64,000 nt of DNA from DASUBV01 sp036510065 (GTDB lineage: Bacteria > Actinomycetota > Actinomycetes > Streptosporangiales > Streptosporangiaceae), in assembly GCA_036510065.1 (NCBI GenBank), contig DATCEO010000166.1, forward strand, positions 62,001 to 126,000, read 5' to 3'. The position numbers and the translations under genes were made by a program. Under the pieces are notes generated by a model. The model did no database searches. It was given only the letters and a program-made list of their open reading frames with translations, and was not told the DNA's origin. Positions 31,990 through 41,142 of the stretch are shown here, piece after piece; position 1 is the first letter of the stretch, and each line of letters begins with the position of its first letter.

Positions 31990-32060
31990 GGCCCCGTTCA
32001 TGATCACGACCGTTTCTCGGCGCTATGTGGCGAGAAACGGTCGTGATCATGAATAGGGCC
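31990..32060. repeat. Long near-perfect inverted repeat (REP/MITE-like or bidirectional terminator)
   Basis: Arms of 23 bases, 31997-32019 and 32031-32053, are perfect complements around an 11-base loop; the left arm begins TTCATGATCACGACC. After two mismatches the pairing continues for five more bases (GGCCC/GGGCC), giving 30-base arms with 28 pairs. The arms are less GC-rich than the flanks. It lies between two co-directional minus-strand genes. A folded RNA here would terminate transcription, but the length and perfection suggest a dispersed palindromic repeat. Confidence 0.85.
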
Positions 32061-32074
32061 GGGCGGAGACCCGG

Positions 32075-33646
32075 CTAAGGGCGGCCGGGATCGTCGTCGT
32101 TGGTAGCGCCAGCATCACCCGTATCGCTGCCACCACGTTCACCCTTGGCCTCGCCGCCATCCGGCTTGCCGCCGCCGCCGCTCGTGCCATCCGGCTTGCC
32201 CCCGGCCTCGCCGCCATCCGGCTTGCCCCCGGCCTCGCCGCTCGCACCGCCGGGCGCGCCCGGCTCGCCGGACCCCGCGGACTCTCCCGGCCGCTCCTCC
32301 TCCGCCACCAGCTCGTCGAGCTCGTCGAGGTCGGAAATATCCAGCTCGGGCCGCCCGCGGACAAAGCCGTCAGGGTCATCGAAGTCATCCGCCGTGGGCA
32401 GCAGGTCCGGATGGGCCCAGATCGCGTCCCGGCCGGACATGCCGCGCTGCTCGGTCAGGCCCTGCCAGATGGCGGCGGCCTCCCGTAGTCGCCGCGGCCG
32501 CAGTTCCAGCCCCACCAGCGTCGCGAAGGTGCGCTCGGCGGGGCCGCCAGCGGCCCGGCGCCGCCGGATCGCCTCGGCGAGCGCCCCGGCCTGCGGCAGC
32601 CGGTTGTCGGCGGCCGCCCCGACGACGGTGGCGACCCAGCCCTCGACCAGCGCGAGCATGGTCTCCAGCCGGGCCAGCGCGGCCTTCTGCTCGGGGGTGT
32701 CCTCGGGCTGGAACAGCGCCGCCCCGGACAGCGCCTCGTTGAGCGCCTCGGGGTTGGACGGGTCGATCTGGGGCATCGCGTCGCGCAGGGCGTCGGCATC
32801 CACCGTGATGCCCCGCGCGTAGTCCTCAACGGCGCCGAGCAGCCGGGCGCGCAGCCACGGAACATGGGCGAACAGGCGGTGGTGCGCGGCTTCCCGGAGC
32901 GCGACGAACAGCCGGACCTCGTCCTGGCTCACCTCCAGGCCGGACCCGAAGGCGGTCACCCCGGCCGGCAGCAGCGCTGCCGTCCCCTCCGGGCCGAGCG
33001 GCAGGCCCACGTCGGTCGAGCTGATGACTTCCTCGGCGAGCGCCCCCACGGCGGCGCCGGTCTGGCCGCCCACCATCATGCCGCCGATCCGGCGCATCAT
33101 GTCGCCCAGGCCGCCGAGGGCACCCAGGCCGCCGGTCATCGCCGTCATCGCGGCGCGCATGTCGGGGGGCAGATCCGCCGCCAGCTCGGCCGGGTCCCCG
33201 CTGATCATGCCGCCCATGGCCTCAACGGCCCGGCTGGCGATCGGATCACAGAGCTTGGACCACACCGGGAGGGTCGCCTCGACCCATTCCGACCGGCTCC
33301 AGGCCTGCACGGTCCTGATGCCGGACGGGAACTCGGTCGCCTCGCCGAGCCACAGGTCGGCTAGCCGGAGAGCCTCGGTGACCTGGGTGCGCTCCACCTC
33401 CAGCACGCTGGGATCGCCCTTGGCGGCGACGGTCTGGCGCGCCATATTCTTGGCCAGGTCCCAGTTGACCGGGCCCCCTTGCCACGACATCAGATCGGCG
33501 AACTGCCTGAGCGCGTCGGCTAGCTGCTGGGGGTCACCGAACGGGCCGACCGGGCCGCCGGCACCGCCGCCCGGGGTGTTCCCCGAGCCTCCAGAGCCCT
33601 CGTCCGGGTTACCAGGCAGCCCAAAGCCGAAGGGAGGATCAGTCAT
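32075..33646 (-). CDS. Zincin_2 / DUF2342 family protein (Rv3195-type, zinc-dependent metalloprotease family)
   Basis: 523 residues, start GTG or ATG at 33646. The N-terminus is Gly/Pro-rich; the core includes NWDLAKNMARQTVAAKGDPS, LADLWLGEATEFPSG, LRDAMPQIDPSNPEALNEAL and LFVALREAAHHRLFAHVPWLR, the conserved histidine-rich helix of the family. The classical HExxH is not in normal order (EAAHH instead), so protease activity is uncertain. The last 80 residues are a hydrophilic GGKPDGGE-type repeat tail. Some members are named F420-associated in databases. It begins 21 bases from the divergent SDR frame; both may share a promoter zone. Confidence 0.83.
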   Translation of the reverse strand: MTDPPFGFGLPGNPDEGSGGSGNTPGGGAGGPVGPFGDPQQLADALRQFADLMSWQGGPVNWDLAKNMARQTVAAKGDPSVLEVERTQVTEALRLADLWLGEATEFPSGIRTVQAWSRSEWVEATLPVWSKLCDPIASRAVEAMGGMISGDPAELAADLPPDMRAAMTAMTGGLGALGGLGDMMRRIGGMMVGGQTGAAVGALAEEVISSTDVGLPLGPEGTAALLPAGVTAFGSGLEVSQDEVRLFVALREAAHHRLFAHVPWLRARLLGAVEDYARGITVDADALRDAMPQIDPSNPEALNEALSGAALFQPEDTPEQKAALARLETMLALVEGWVATVVGAAADNRLPQAGALAEAIRRRRAAGGPAERTFATLVGLELRPRRLREAAAIWQGLTEQRGMSGRDAIWAHPDLLPTADDFDDPDGFVRGRPELDISDLDELDELVAEEERPGESAGSGEPGAPGGASGEAGGKPDGGEAGGKPDGTSGGGGKPDGGEAKGERGGSDTGDAGATNDDDPGRP

Positions 33647-33712
33647 CTCCGCGGCCTCTCAGGCAGGATGGAAGGGTCCATGTTGGCCAAGCTATCCCGG
33701 GAGCGATGGGTC

Positions 33713-34915
33713 GTGAGCAACCGAGAGGCCAAGGTTCGCCATGGGCGGAGCCCAGGCAAGGCCGCCAGCGGCGCCCCGGCGAAGCCCGCGGGCGACACGG
33801 CGAAGCCGGTGATCGGCGGGCCAGAGCCCGCGGCTGAGGTGCAGGAGCTGCCCCGGAACGCCCGCCGGCCGGTGGTGGCCGTCACCGGCGCGGCGCATGG
33901 CCTGGGGCACGCCCTGACGTCCCGGCTGGCGTCCTCAGCCCGGGTCGGGCGGGTCATCGCCATCGACGATCACCGCGGCGAGGCCACCGGGGTGACCTGG
34001 CGGGTGGTCGATGTCCGCGATCCTGCCCTGGCGGGCCGGCTGGCCGGTGCCGACGTGGTCGTGCACACCGATCTGGACCTCGCGCCCGGCTCGGACCACA
34101 AGGCGCGACGAGCGTTCAACGTCCGCGGCGCCCAGACGGTGCTGACGGCCGCGGCGGCCGGCGGGGTAGGCCGGGTGGTCCTGGTGACCAGCGCGATGGT
34201 CTACGGAGCGCGCTCCGATAACCCGGTGCCGCTGCCCGAGGACGCGCCGCTCGGCGCCGACCAGGACGGCAGCGTGGTCGGCGACCTGGTCGAGATCGAG
34301 CAGCTGGCCCAGCGCTCGGCCCGGGCCCACCTGGGCATGGCCGTGACCGTCGTCCGGCCCGCGGCGCTAGTCGGGGAGGGCGTCGACACCCTGATCACCC
34401 GGCACTTCGAGGCGCCCCGGCTGCTGGCGGTCAAGGGCTGCGTGCCCTGCTGGCAGTTCTGCCACATTGACGACCTGGTATCAGCGCTGGAACTAGCCGC
34501 CGCCGGCGAGGTGACCGGCGCCTTCGCCGTCGGCTGTGACGGATGGCTGGAGCCTGAGCAGCTGGAGGAGCTCACCGGCCTCAAGCGGATCGAGCTGCCC
34601 GCCGGCCTGACCTTCGCCACCGCGCAGCGCCTGCATCGAGCGGGAATCACCCCGGCGCCCGTTAATGACCTGCATTTCGTCGTTTACCCGTGGGTGGTCG
34701 ACTGCCAGGCTCTGCGGGCCGCCGGCTGGCGGCCCAGCTATGACAACGCAGCCGCGGTACAGGTGCTGCTGGATCAGCGAGCCGGCCACCACGCCGTGGC
34801 CGGGCGCCGCCTGGACCGGAAGGACGCGACGATCACGGCCGCCGGCGCGACGGTGGCGGTCATCGGGACCGCCGCCATCGTCCGGCACGCCCGGCGCCGC
34901 CGCCGCACCTCCTGA
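33713..34915 (+). CDS. NAD(P)-binding epimerase/SDR-like protein without the YxxxK motif
   Basis: About 400 residues. A Rossmann signature VAVTGAAHGLGHAL follows a basic, Pro/Ala-rich N-terminus. VLVTSAMVYGA marks the extended-SDR fold, but the expected YxxxK is replaced by the stretch DLVEIEQLAQRSA, so catalysis may be lost. The C-terminus ends in a hydrophobic segment (ITAAGATVAVIGTAAIV) and a basic tail, suggesting membrane anchoring. GTG at 33713 has GGGAG nine bases upstream; ATG at 33668 or 33680 are alternatives that would add up to 15 residues. It is divergent from the Zincin_2 gene and followed by moaE. Confidence 0.8.
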   Translation: MSNREAKVRHGRSPGKAASGAPAKPAGDTAKPVIGGPEPAAEVQELPRNARRPVVAVTGAAHGLGHALTSRLASSARVGRVIAIDDHRGEATGVTWRVVDVRDPALAGRLAGADVVVHTDLDLAPGSDHKARRAFNVRGAQTVLTAAAAGGVGRVVLVTSAMVYGARSDNPVPLPEDAPLGADQDGSVVGDLVEIEQLAQRSARAHLGMAVTVVRPAALVGEGVDTLITRHFEAPRLLAVKGCVPCWQFCHIDDLVSALELAAAGEVTGAFAVGCDGWLEPEQLEELTGLKRIELPAGLTFATAQRLHRAGITPAPVNDLHFVVYPWVVDCQALRAAGWRPSYDNAAAVQVLLDQRAGHHAVAGRRLDRKDATITAAGATVAVIGTAAIVRHARRRRRTS

Positions 34916-35013
34916 GGCGCAGCTCCCGGGGCGCCGGAGCGGTGGTCCGGCGCGGCGCGGAGGCAGGCCGGCGGGCGTGCCGGCAGCACGCCCGATGGTT
35001 GTAACTTGGCTCC

Positions 35014-35436
35014 GTGACTGTCATCCGGATGGCCGAGTTCCGCACCGACCCGCTGTCGGTGGACGAGGTGCGCGCGGCCGTCGCCGATCCGGCCGCGGGG
35101 GCGATTGCCCTGTTCGTGGGGACGGTGCGCGACCACGATCACGGCCGGGCCGTCTCCGCCCTGTCCTACAGCGCCCACCCGTCGGGGGCGAGCCAGCTGC
35201 GCGAGGTGGCGCAGAAGGTGGCCGGGCGCTTCAGCGTGCGCGCGCTGGCCGCCGTGCACCGGGTCGGCGATCTGGAGGTCGGCGACCTGGCCGTCGTCGT
35301 GGCCGCCGCCGCCGATCACCGGGACGAGGCGTTCGAGGCCTGCCGGGCGCTGATCGAGGACCTCAAGGCCACCGTGCCGGTCTGGAAAAATCAGAGCTTT
35401 CCCGACGGGGAGAGCGAGTGGGTGAATAGTGCCTAG
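35014..35436 (+). CDS. moaE: Molybdopterin synthase catalytic subunit MoaE
   Basis: 140 residues. MoaE transfers two sulfurs from thiocarboxylated MoaD to precursor Z. Family motifs are GAIALFVGTVRDHDHGR, LSYSAHP, VAAVHRVGDLEVGD and VPVWKNQSFPDGESEWV, with the active-site lysine in the last. The C-terminal motif differs slightly from the usual WKKE. No moaD or other moa gene is nearby, so this is an isolated copy. The stop overlaps the start of the PDZ-Lon gene by eight bases. Confidence 0.92.
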   Translation: MTVIRMAEFRTDPLSVDEVRAAVADPAAGAIALFVGTVRDHDHGRAVSALSYSAHPSGASQLREVAQKVAGRFSVRALAAVHRVGDLEVGDLAVVVAAAADHRDEAFEACRALIEDLKATVPVWKNQSFPDGESEWVNSA

Positions 35437-36517
35437 ATCCGGGCCCGGCCGGGCGGCCCGCGCCATCTGGCCACGCCCCGCGCGCCTCACCCGTCGGGGC
35501 ATGACGCTGGCCATCGCCGGCGCGGGGGTCATCATCGCGCTGGCCGTGGCCGCCATCCTGCCCGTCCCATACGTCGCGCTCACCCCCGGGCCGACCCTGA
35601 ACACCCTCGGCAAGCTGTCCGGCCGCCCGCTCATCCAGATCAGTGGCCATCCCACCTATCAGACCGCCGGTCACCTCAACATGGTGACGGTCTCCTACAT
35701 CGGCGGCCCGGGCAGCGGCTTCAACGTCTTCGCCGCGCTGCGCTCCTGGCTGACGCCCGTGGACGCGGTCGTGCCCCAGCAGGAGATCTTCACCCCCGGC
35801 CAGACGCAGCAGCAGGTGCTGCAGCAGGACACCGAGCAGATGGTCAACTCCCAGCAGACCGCCGCGGCGGCGGCGCTGTGCCAGCTGAACATCAGCTTCA
35901 AGACCGTCGATACCGTCCAGAGCATCGAGAAGGGCAAGCCTGCCGCGGGCGTGCTGCGCAAGGGCGATGTCATCACGGCGGTGGACGGCACTCCGGTGAC
36001 CTGCCGGCACGATGCCGCCACGATGATCCGGGCGCGCGCACCCGGAGCCCCGGTCACCCTGACCATCAGCAGGAACGGCGTGAGCCGGTCGGTCCGGCTG
36101 CGCACGGCCCGTGTCGGCAGCCAGGCCGTCGTCGGCGTGGCCGTCAGCGAGAGCTTTGTCTTCCCGTTCAACGTCAAGATCAGGATCGGGAACATCGGCG
36201 GCCCGAGCGCCGGCATGATGTTCGCCCTCGGCATCATCGACAAGCTCACCCCGGACAACCTGACCGGAGGCAATTTCATCGCCGGGACGGGGGAGATCAC
36301 GATCGACGGCAAGGTCGGCCCGATCGGCGGGATCCAGCAGAAGATGGCCGGGGCCCGTGCGGCGGGCGCTACCGTCTTCCTGACCCCGGCGGCGAACTGC
36401 GCGGACACAGCGGGTGCGGTCCCGGCCGGGCTGCGGCTGGTCAAGGTGAGCACCCTGAACCAGGCGGTGACCGACCTCACGGCGATCAAGCAGGGCAAGG
36501 CGGTGCCGGCCTGCTAG
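35429..36517 (+). CDS. Membrane-anchored PDZ / Lon-type serine protease (YlbL family, Rv3194c-like)
   Basis: 362 residues: one membrane helix (about 25-46, LAIAGAGVIIALAVAAILPV), a PDZ domain (about 145-225; AAGVLRKGDVITAVDG) and a Lon proteolytic domain (about 230-345). The Ser-Lys dyad is Ser260 in GGPSAGMM and Lys305 in GGIQQKMAG. The active site therefore faces outside. GTG at 35429 has GGGAGAG upstream. It is followed by the UPF0182 gene in the same direction, matching the order I recall for Rv3194c-Rv3193c. Confidence 0.92.
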   Translation: MPRSGPGRAARAIWPRPARLTRRGMTLAIAGAGVIIALAVAAILPVPYVALTPGPTLNTLGKLSGRPLIQISGHPTYQTAGHLNMVTVSYIGGPGSGFNVFAALRSWLTPVDAVVPQQEIFTPGQTQQQVLQQDTEQMVNSQQTAAAAALCQLNISFKTVDTVQSIEKGKPAAGVLRKGDVITAVDGTPVTCRHDAATMIRARAPGAPVTLTISRNGVSRSVRLRTARVGSQAVVGVAVSESFVFPFNVKIRIGNIGGPSAGMMFALGIIDKLTPDNLTGGNFIAGTGEITIDGKVGPIGGIQQKMAGARAAGATVFLTPAANCADTAGAVPAGLRLVKVSTLNQAVTDLTAIKQGKAVPAC

Positions 36518-36739
36518 CTGCCGGGCCGGCCGCATCACGCTGAACATCGCCGCCATCGCGTCCCGGGAGTCGCCGCCAGCGTGGCGCGCTCCACGATGCG
36601 TGCGGGATGCGCACGGGAACTGCGTGCCTTACCGGTAAGTTGCCCACTGGAAGCAGGCTCGCGCGCCCCGGGCGCGGGCAGGAACGCCGTAGCGCGGTCG
36701 CGGGCTGGCGCGGGCGCGAGGTCAGCAGAGGGGGAGAGC

Positions 36740-39661
36740 GTGGCCTTCCGTGCTACCGGCCAGCCGCGGCCGGCTCGCCGGCCGACTGCGCTTGCCCGCT
36801 GGCCACGGCATCTCATCCCGGGCGTGATAACGCTGGTGGCGCTGATCGTCGCCGTCTGCATCATCGCCGGGGTGTGGACCGACCTGCTGTGGTTCCGCTC
36901 GGTGGGACATAGCCAGACCTTCGACGTGACTTACGGGACAAAGTGGGCGCTGTTCGCAGCCGCCGCGGTGTTCATGATGGCGGTCGTCGGCGTCAACGTC
37001 TGGCTGGCCTACCGGATGCGGCCGGCCAGCCCGGCCGGGGAGGGGACGCGATCGCAGGCGATGGAGGCCTATCGCCAGGTGATCGACCCGCACCGGCGGC
37101 TCGTGCTGGCAGCGGTGCTGGGCTTCATCGGCCTGATCTCGGGGCTCGGCGCGGCCGGCAGCTGGCGGACCTGGCTGCTATTCGCCAACCGGACCTCGTT
37201 CGGGCAGACCGATCCCCAGTTTCACCTGGACATCTCCTTCTTCGTGTTCGACTACCCGTTCCTGCGGCTGGTGCTGTCCTACCTGTTCGCGGCCGTGCTG
37301 CTGGCGGTGCTGGCGGCCGTCGCGGTGCACTACCTGTACGGCGGCCTCCGGCCGCAGCTGCGCGGCCAGCGAGCCACCGCTGCCGCCCGCGCGCAGCTGT
37401 TCGTGCTGGCGGGCACCTTCGTCCTGCTGAAGGCGGTGGCGTACTGGGTGGACCGGTACGGCATCGACTTCTCCCAGCGCGGGGTCGTGCAGACCGGCGC
37501 CTCCTACACCGACGTCAACGCCATCTTGCCGGCCAAGACGGTGCTGGCCGTGATCGCGCTGATCTGCGCCGCCCTGTTCCTCATCGGCGCGGCCCGGCGC
37601 GGCTCGCTGCTGCCGGCGGCCGGCTTCGGCCTGCTGGTGCTGTCGGCCATCCTGCTCGGCGGGGTGTACCCGGCGATCATCCAGCAGTTCGTGGTCAAGC
37701 CGAATGAGCTGACCAAGGAAAGCCCCTTCCTGGCCAAGGAGATCGCCGGCACCCGCGCGGCCTACAAGGTCAGCGACACCAAGGTGGTCCAGTATCCGGG
37801 GCTCTCGGTGCAGCCGCCCGCGCAGCTCGCCAGGGAGGCAGGCGCGCTGCCGGACCTGCGGCTGACCGATCCCGGCGTGGTGTCACCGACGTTCCAGCAG
37901 CTGCACCAGGTGAAGAGCTACTACCAGTTCGCCCCGGTGCTCGACCTCGACCGGTACCCGCAGCCAGGCAGCACGGTCCCGGTCGACATGGTCGTCGGCG
38001 TCCGCTCGATGAGCGGCCCGCCGCCCGGCCAGGACAACTGGTACAACACCCACCTCGTCTACACCCACGGCTACGGGGTCGTCGCGGCCACCGCGGGCTC
38101 GGTGCAGCCAGACGGCAACCCGTCGTTCACCGACAGCGCCATCCCCGAGCCGCCCAGCGGGGCACTGGGGGAATTCCAGCCGCGGGTCTACTTCGGCGAG
38201 CAGGAGACGGGCTACGTCATCGCCGGCGGCCGGGGCCAGCACGAGCTCGACTACCCGAACGCCAGCCGCGGCGGCCAGCAGGACAACACCTACCACGGCA
38301 CCGGCGGGGTGCCGGTCGGCTCGGTCCTCAGCCGGCTGCTGTACGCGGTCAAGTTCCGCCAGCTCAACATCGCCCTGTCGGGGGCCATCAACAGCCGGTC
38401 ACGGATCATGTACGTGCGCGACCCGCTGGTCCGGGTGGCCAAGGTGGCGCCCTTCCTGACCCTGGACGGGGACTCCTACCCGATCGTCGCGGACCGGAAG
38501 CTCTACTGGGTGGTGGACGGCTATACGACCTCCGCTGACTACCCCTACGCCGCCCGGCTCGGGCTGCAGCAGTCCACCGCGGACACCTACGCGCCCGGCG
38601 GCGCGGTGGCCGGCCCGGGCGGTGAGGTGAACTACATCCGCAACTCGGTGAAGGCGCTGGTCAACGCCTACACCGGGCAGGTCACTCTCTACCGGTGGGA
38701 CGCCGCGGACCCGATCCTGCGTTCCTGGGAGAAGGCGTTCCCCGGCCTGATCCAGCCGAAGGGCCAGATCCCGCCGGCGATCATGGCGCACCTGCGGTAC
38801 CCGGGAGCGCTGTTCGCGCTGCAGCGCCAGATCCTCAGCCAGTTTCACGAGACGAGCGCGCCGGCCTTCTACGCCGGCCAGGACTTCTGGTCGGTGCCCG
38901 TCGACCCGGCGACCGGGTCGCAGCAGCGGCTGAGCCAGCCGCCCTACTACCTGACCATGACCATGCCGGGTCAGTCAGTCCCCGAGTTTTCCGTGGTCAC
39001 ATCGTTTACTCAGCGATACCGGACCAATATGGCGGCGTTCATGACGGTGAACAGCAGCCCGTCCAGCGCTGGCTACGGGAAGATCGAGATCCTGCAGCTG
39101 CCGCAAGGCAGCACCACGGCAGGCCCCCAGCAGGTCAGCAATAACTTCCAGTCGGACCCGACCGCGTCCATCGAGCTCACCCAGCTGCGCCGGGGCGGCT
39201 CGAAGGTGACCCTGGGCAACATGATCACGCTGCCGCTGGGCGGCAGCCTGCTGTATACCCAGCCCGTCTACGTCGCCGCGGACGCGAGCGGCAGCGCGGG
39301 CTCCTATCCGGCGCTGGAGCGCGTGTTCGCCTACTACGACGGCCGGGTCGGCTACTCCGCGACGCTGCCGGGCGCGCTGGCCCAGGCGCTAGGGGCCAGT
39401 TCCGGCCAGTCGCCGGCCGGCCAGCAGGGCACCCTGCAGCAGGACCTGCAGCTGGCGCAGCTGTACTACAACCGCGCGAAGGCAGCGCTGCGCAATCTCG
39501 ACTTCGCCACCTTCGGCGCCGACCTGGCCAGGATGAACGCGGTGCTCAGCCAGGCGCAGAAGCTGGCCGGCGTCCCGGCCGCCGGGATCAGCGGCGTGGC
39601 GCCGTCCGCCGGGCCGTCGGGCTCGCCGTCACCCAGCGCCTCGCCGGCCCGCTCGCCCTGA
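36740..39661 (+). CDS. UPF0182 family large membrane protein (Rv3193c-like)
   Basis: 973 residues, the usual size of the family. Seven or so membrane helices occupy about residues 25-330, beginning LIPGVITLVALIVAVCIIAGVWTD after a basic N-terminus. A large extracytoplasmic domain follows (PNELTKESPFLAKEIAGTRAAY, NTHLVYTHGYGVVAA, LDGDSYPIVADRKLYWVVDGYT), with a Ser/Pro-rich tail. The function of the family is unknown. GTG at 36740 follows GAGGGGGAG; a longer frame from 36581 lacks a site and is Arg/Ala noise. The gene neighbours the PDZ-Lon protease, a conserved pairing. Confidence 0.92.
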   Translation: MAFRATGQPRPARRPTALARWPRHLIPGVITLVALIVAVCIIAGVWTDLLWFRSVGHSQTFDVTYGTKWALFAAAAVFMMAVVGVNVWLAYRMRPASPAGEGTRSQAMEAYRQVIDPHRRLVLAAVLGFIGLISGLGAAGSWRTWLLFANRTSFGQTDPQFHLDISFFVFDYPFLRLVLSYLFAAVLLAVLAAVAVHYLYGGLRPQLRGQRATAAARAQLFVLAGTFVLLKAVAYWVDRYGIDFSQRGVVQTGASYTDVNAILPAKTVLAVIALICAALFLIGAARRGSLLPAAGFGLLVLSAILLGGVYPAIIQQFVVKPNELTKESPFLAKEIAGTRAAYKVSDTKVVQYPGLSVQPPAQLAREAGALPDLRLTDPGVVSPTFQQLHQVKSYYQFAPVLDLDRYPQPGSTVPVDMVVGVRSMSGPPPGQDNWYNTHLVYTHGYGVVAATAGSVQPDGNPSFTDSAIPEPPSGALGEFQPRVYFGEQETGYVIAGGRGQHELDYPNASRGGQQDNTYHGTGGVPVGSVLSRLLYAVKFRQLNIALSGAINSRSRIMYVRDPLVRVAKVAPFLTLDGDSYPIVADRKLYWVVDGYTTSADYPYAARLGLQQSTADTYAPGGAVAGPGGEVNYIRNSVKALVNAYTGQVTLYRWDAADPILRSWEKAFPGLIQPKGQIPPAIMAHLRYPGALFALQRQILSQFHETSAPAFYAGQDFWSVPVDPATGSQQRLSQPPYYLTMTMPGQSVPEFSVVTSFTQRYRTNMAAFMTVNSSPSSAGYGKIEILQLPQGSTTAGPQQVSNNFQSDPTASIELTQLRRGGSKVTLGNMITLPLGGSLLYTQPVYVAADASGSAGSYPALERVFAYYDGRVGYSATLPGALAQALGASSGQSPAGQQGTLQQDLQLAQLYYNRAKAALRNLDFATFGADLARMNAVLSQAQKLAGVPAAGISGVAPSAGPSGSPSPSASPARSP

Positions 39662-39886
39662 GTAAGCGGCCGCGCCAGCGCCCGAATCAAGGACTGATCT
39701 GGTAACGGCGCCGCTGGGAAGCCGCCAGGCGGCCGCTGCAGGGCCAGACGGCGGACGCCCTGTTACGGCCAGGTTTCCAAGCCTGGCTGGCCTGGCTGGG
39801 CGGGCGCGGGGACGTCGCCAAGGGCGTACGCTCGGATCTGACGGGAGGAGACATCCCCCTGCCTGGACCCCATATCGCGGCAGTCC
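39662..39886. other. Intergenic stretch before the 17-bp repeats
   Basis: With the repeats and the ribosome-site region up to 39996 this makes about 330 bases without a gene. The part 39662-39886 is GC-rich and shows no recognisable motif except short GC palindromes. Confidence 0.4.
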
Positions 39887-39971
39887 TGTGGTCTGAGAAG
39901 GCCCGTGGTTTAAGAAGGACTGTGGTCTGAGAAGGCCCGTGGTGTGAGAAGGCCCGTGGTGTGAGAAGGAC
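39887..39971. repeat. Five tandem 17-bp repeats upstream of the glycosyltransferase gene
   Basis: Units start at 39887, 39904, 39921, 39938 and 39955, each exactly 17 bases with core GTGGTNTGAGAAGG (second copy GTGGTTTAAGAAGG). The first base alternates T or C and the last bases CC or AC. They end 25 bases before the likely GTG start, so they lie in the promoter or leader of the gene. There are no spacers, so this is not CRISPR. Binding-site array or slippage repeat are both possible. Confidence 0.92.
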
Positions 39972-39996
39972 TGACGCGGAAGGAGCCGGACTGGTC

Positions 39997-41133
39997 GTGG
40001 CGCCTCGTGTTCTCCTTGACGCGACTGCGGTCCCCGCGGACCGCGGTGCGCACGGCCGGTACGTGGACGGCCTGGTAAGCGCCCTCGGAGCAGCGGGGGC
40101 CGACCTGGCCGTCGCCTGCCAGCGAGCTGACGAGGAACGGTACGGACGGCTCGTGCCCGGGGCCCAGATCGTGGCCGCCCCGCCGGCCATCGCGCACCGG
40201 CCCGCCCGGCTGGCCTGGGAGCAGAGCGGCCTGCCGCTGGTCGCGCAGCAGGTGAACGCGGACGTCATTCACTCGCCGCACTACTCGATGCCGCTGCGGC
40301 CGGGCGTGCCGACGGTCGTCACCGTGCACGACCTGACGTTCTTTACGGAGCCGGACGCGCACAGCCCGCTGACCGCGACGTTCTACAAGACGGCCATCCG
40401 CACGTCGGGGCGCCGGGCCACCCGCCTGATCGTGCCGTCCAAGGCCACCCGGGACGAGCTCGTGCGGGTCGTCGGCACCGATCCGACCAGCATCGACGTG
40501 GCCTACCACGGCGTGGACCACGACCTGTTCCGCCGCCCGGACTCCCAGAAGCTGCTGTCGGTCGGCAGCCGGCTCGGCCTGCACGGGCAGTCCTACGTGG
40601 CCTACCTCGGGACGCTGGAGCCGCGCAAGAACGTGCCCGCGCTGATCGCCGGGTGGGCCGCGGCGGTCAACGACCTGAGCGAGCCGCCGGCCCTGGTTCT
40701 GGCGGGCGGCAGCGGCTGGAGCGACGAGGTCGACGAGGCTGTCGCCGCCGTGCCCGCGCACCTGCGCCTGGTGCGTCCGGGCTACCTGCACTTCACCGAC
40801 CTGCCCGGCTATTTCGGCGGCGCCCTGGTGGTGGCGTTCCCCAGCATCGGCGAGGGGTTCGGCCTGCCGGTGCTGGAGGCGATGGCCTGCGGGGCTCCGG
40901 TGCTGACCACGCATCGCACGTCGCTGCCCGAGGTGGGCGGGGACGCGGTGGCCTACACCGAGCCGGAGGTTGGCGCCATCGGGACCGCGCTGCGGTCGCT
41001 GCTGGAAGACGGCGAGCGCCGCGCCGCCCTCGGCCAGGCCGGGTACGACCGGGCCCGCGAGTTCACCTGGGCGGCCTCGGCGGAAGCCCACATGGTCAGC
41101 TACGAGCGTGCGGTCGCGCAGGGACGCGAGTAG
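39997..41133 (+). CDS. GT-B glycosyltransferase, family 4 type (mannosyltransferase-like)
   Basis: 378-residue cytoplasmic or membrane-associated glycosyltransferase. The N-terminal acceptor domain starts PRVLLDATAVPADRGAHGRY; the C-terminal donor domain has GTLEPRKNVPALI, LVLAGGSGW and PSIGEGFGLPVLEAMACG with the EX7E pair of family 4. GTG at 39997 is chosen because the conserved strand starts there; AGGAG lies at 39981-39985. Co-direction with a sugar-nucleotide transferase nine bases downstream suggests use of GDP-mannose or a related donor. The acceptor is unknown. The upstream 17-base repeats may control it. Confidence 0.88.
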   Translation: MAPRVLLDATAVPADRGAHGRYVDGLVSALGAAGADLAVACQRADEERYGRLVPGAQIVAAPPAIAHRPARLAWEQSGLPLVAQQVNADVIHSPHYSMPLRPGVPTVVTVHDLTFFTEPDAHSPLTATFYKTAIRTSGRRATRLIVPSKATRDELVRVVGTDPTSIDVAYHGVDHDLFRRPDSQKLLSVGSRLGLHGQSYVAYLGTLEPRKNVPALIAGWAAAVNDLSEPPALVLAGGSGWSDEVDEAVAAVPAHLRLVRPGYLHFTDLPGYFGGALVVAFPSIGEGFGLPVLEAMACGAPVLTTHRTSLPEVGGDAVAYTEPEVGAIGTALRSLLEDGERRAALGQAGYDRAREFTWAASAEAHMVSYERAVAQGRE

Positions 41134-41142
41134 CCTCACCGC

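Noticed and set aside
39887..39971. Possible CRISPR array
   Set aside because: The 17-base repeats are directly adjacent with no spacers, and no cas gene is present.
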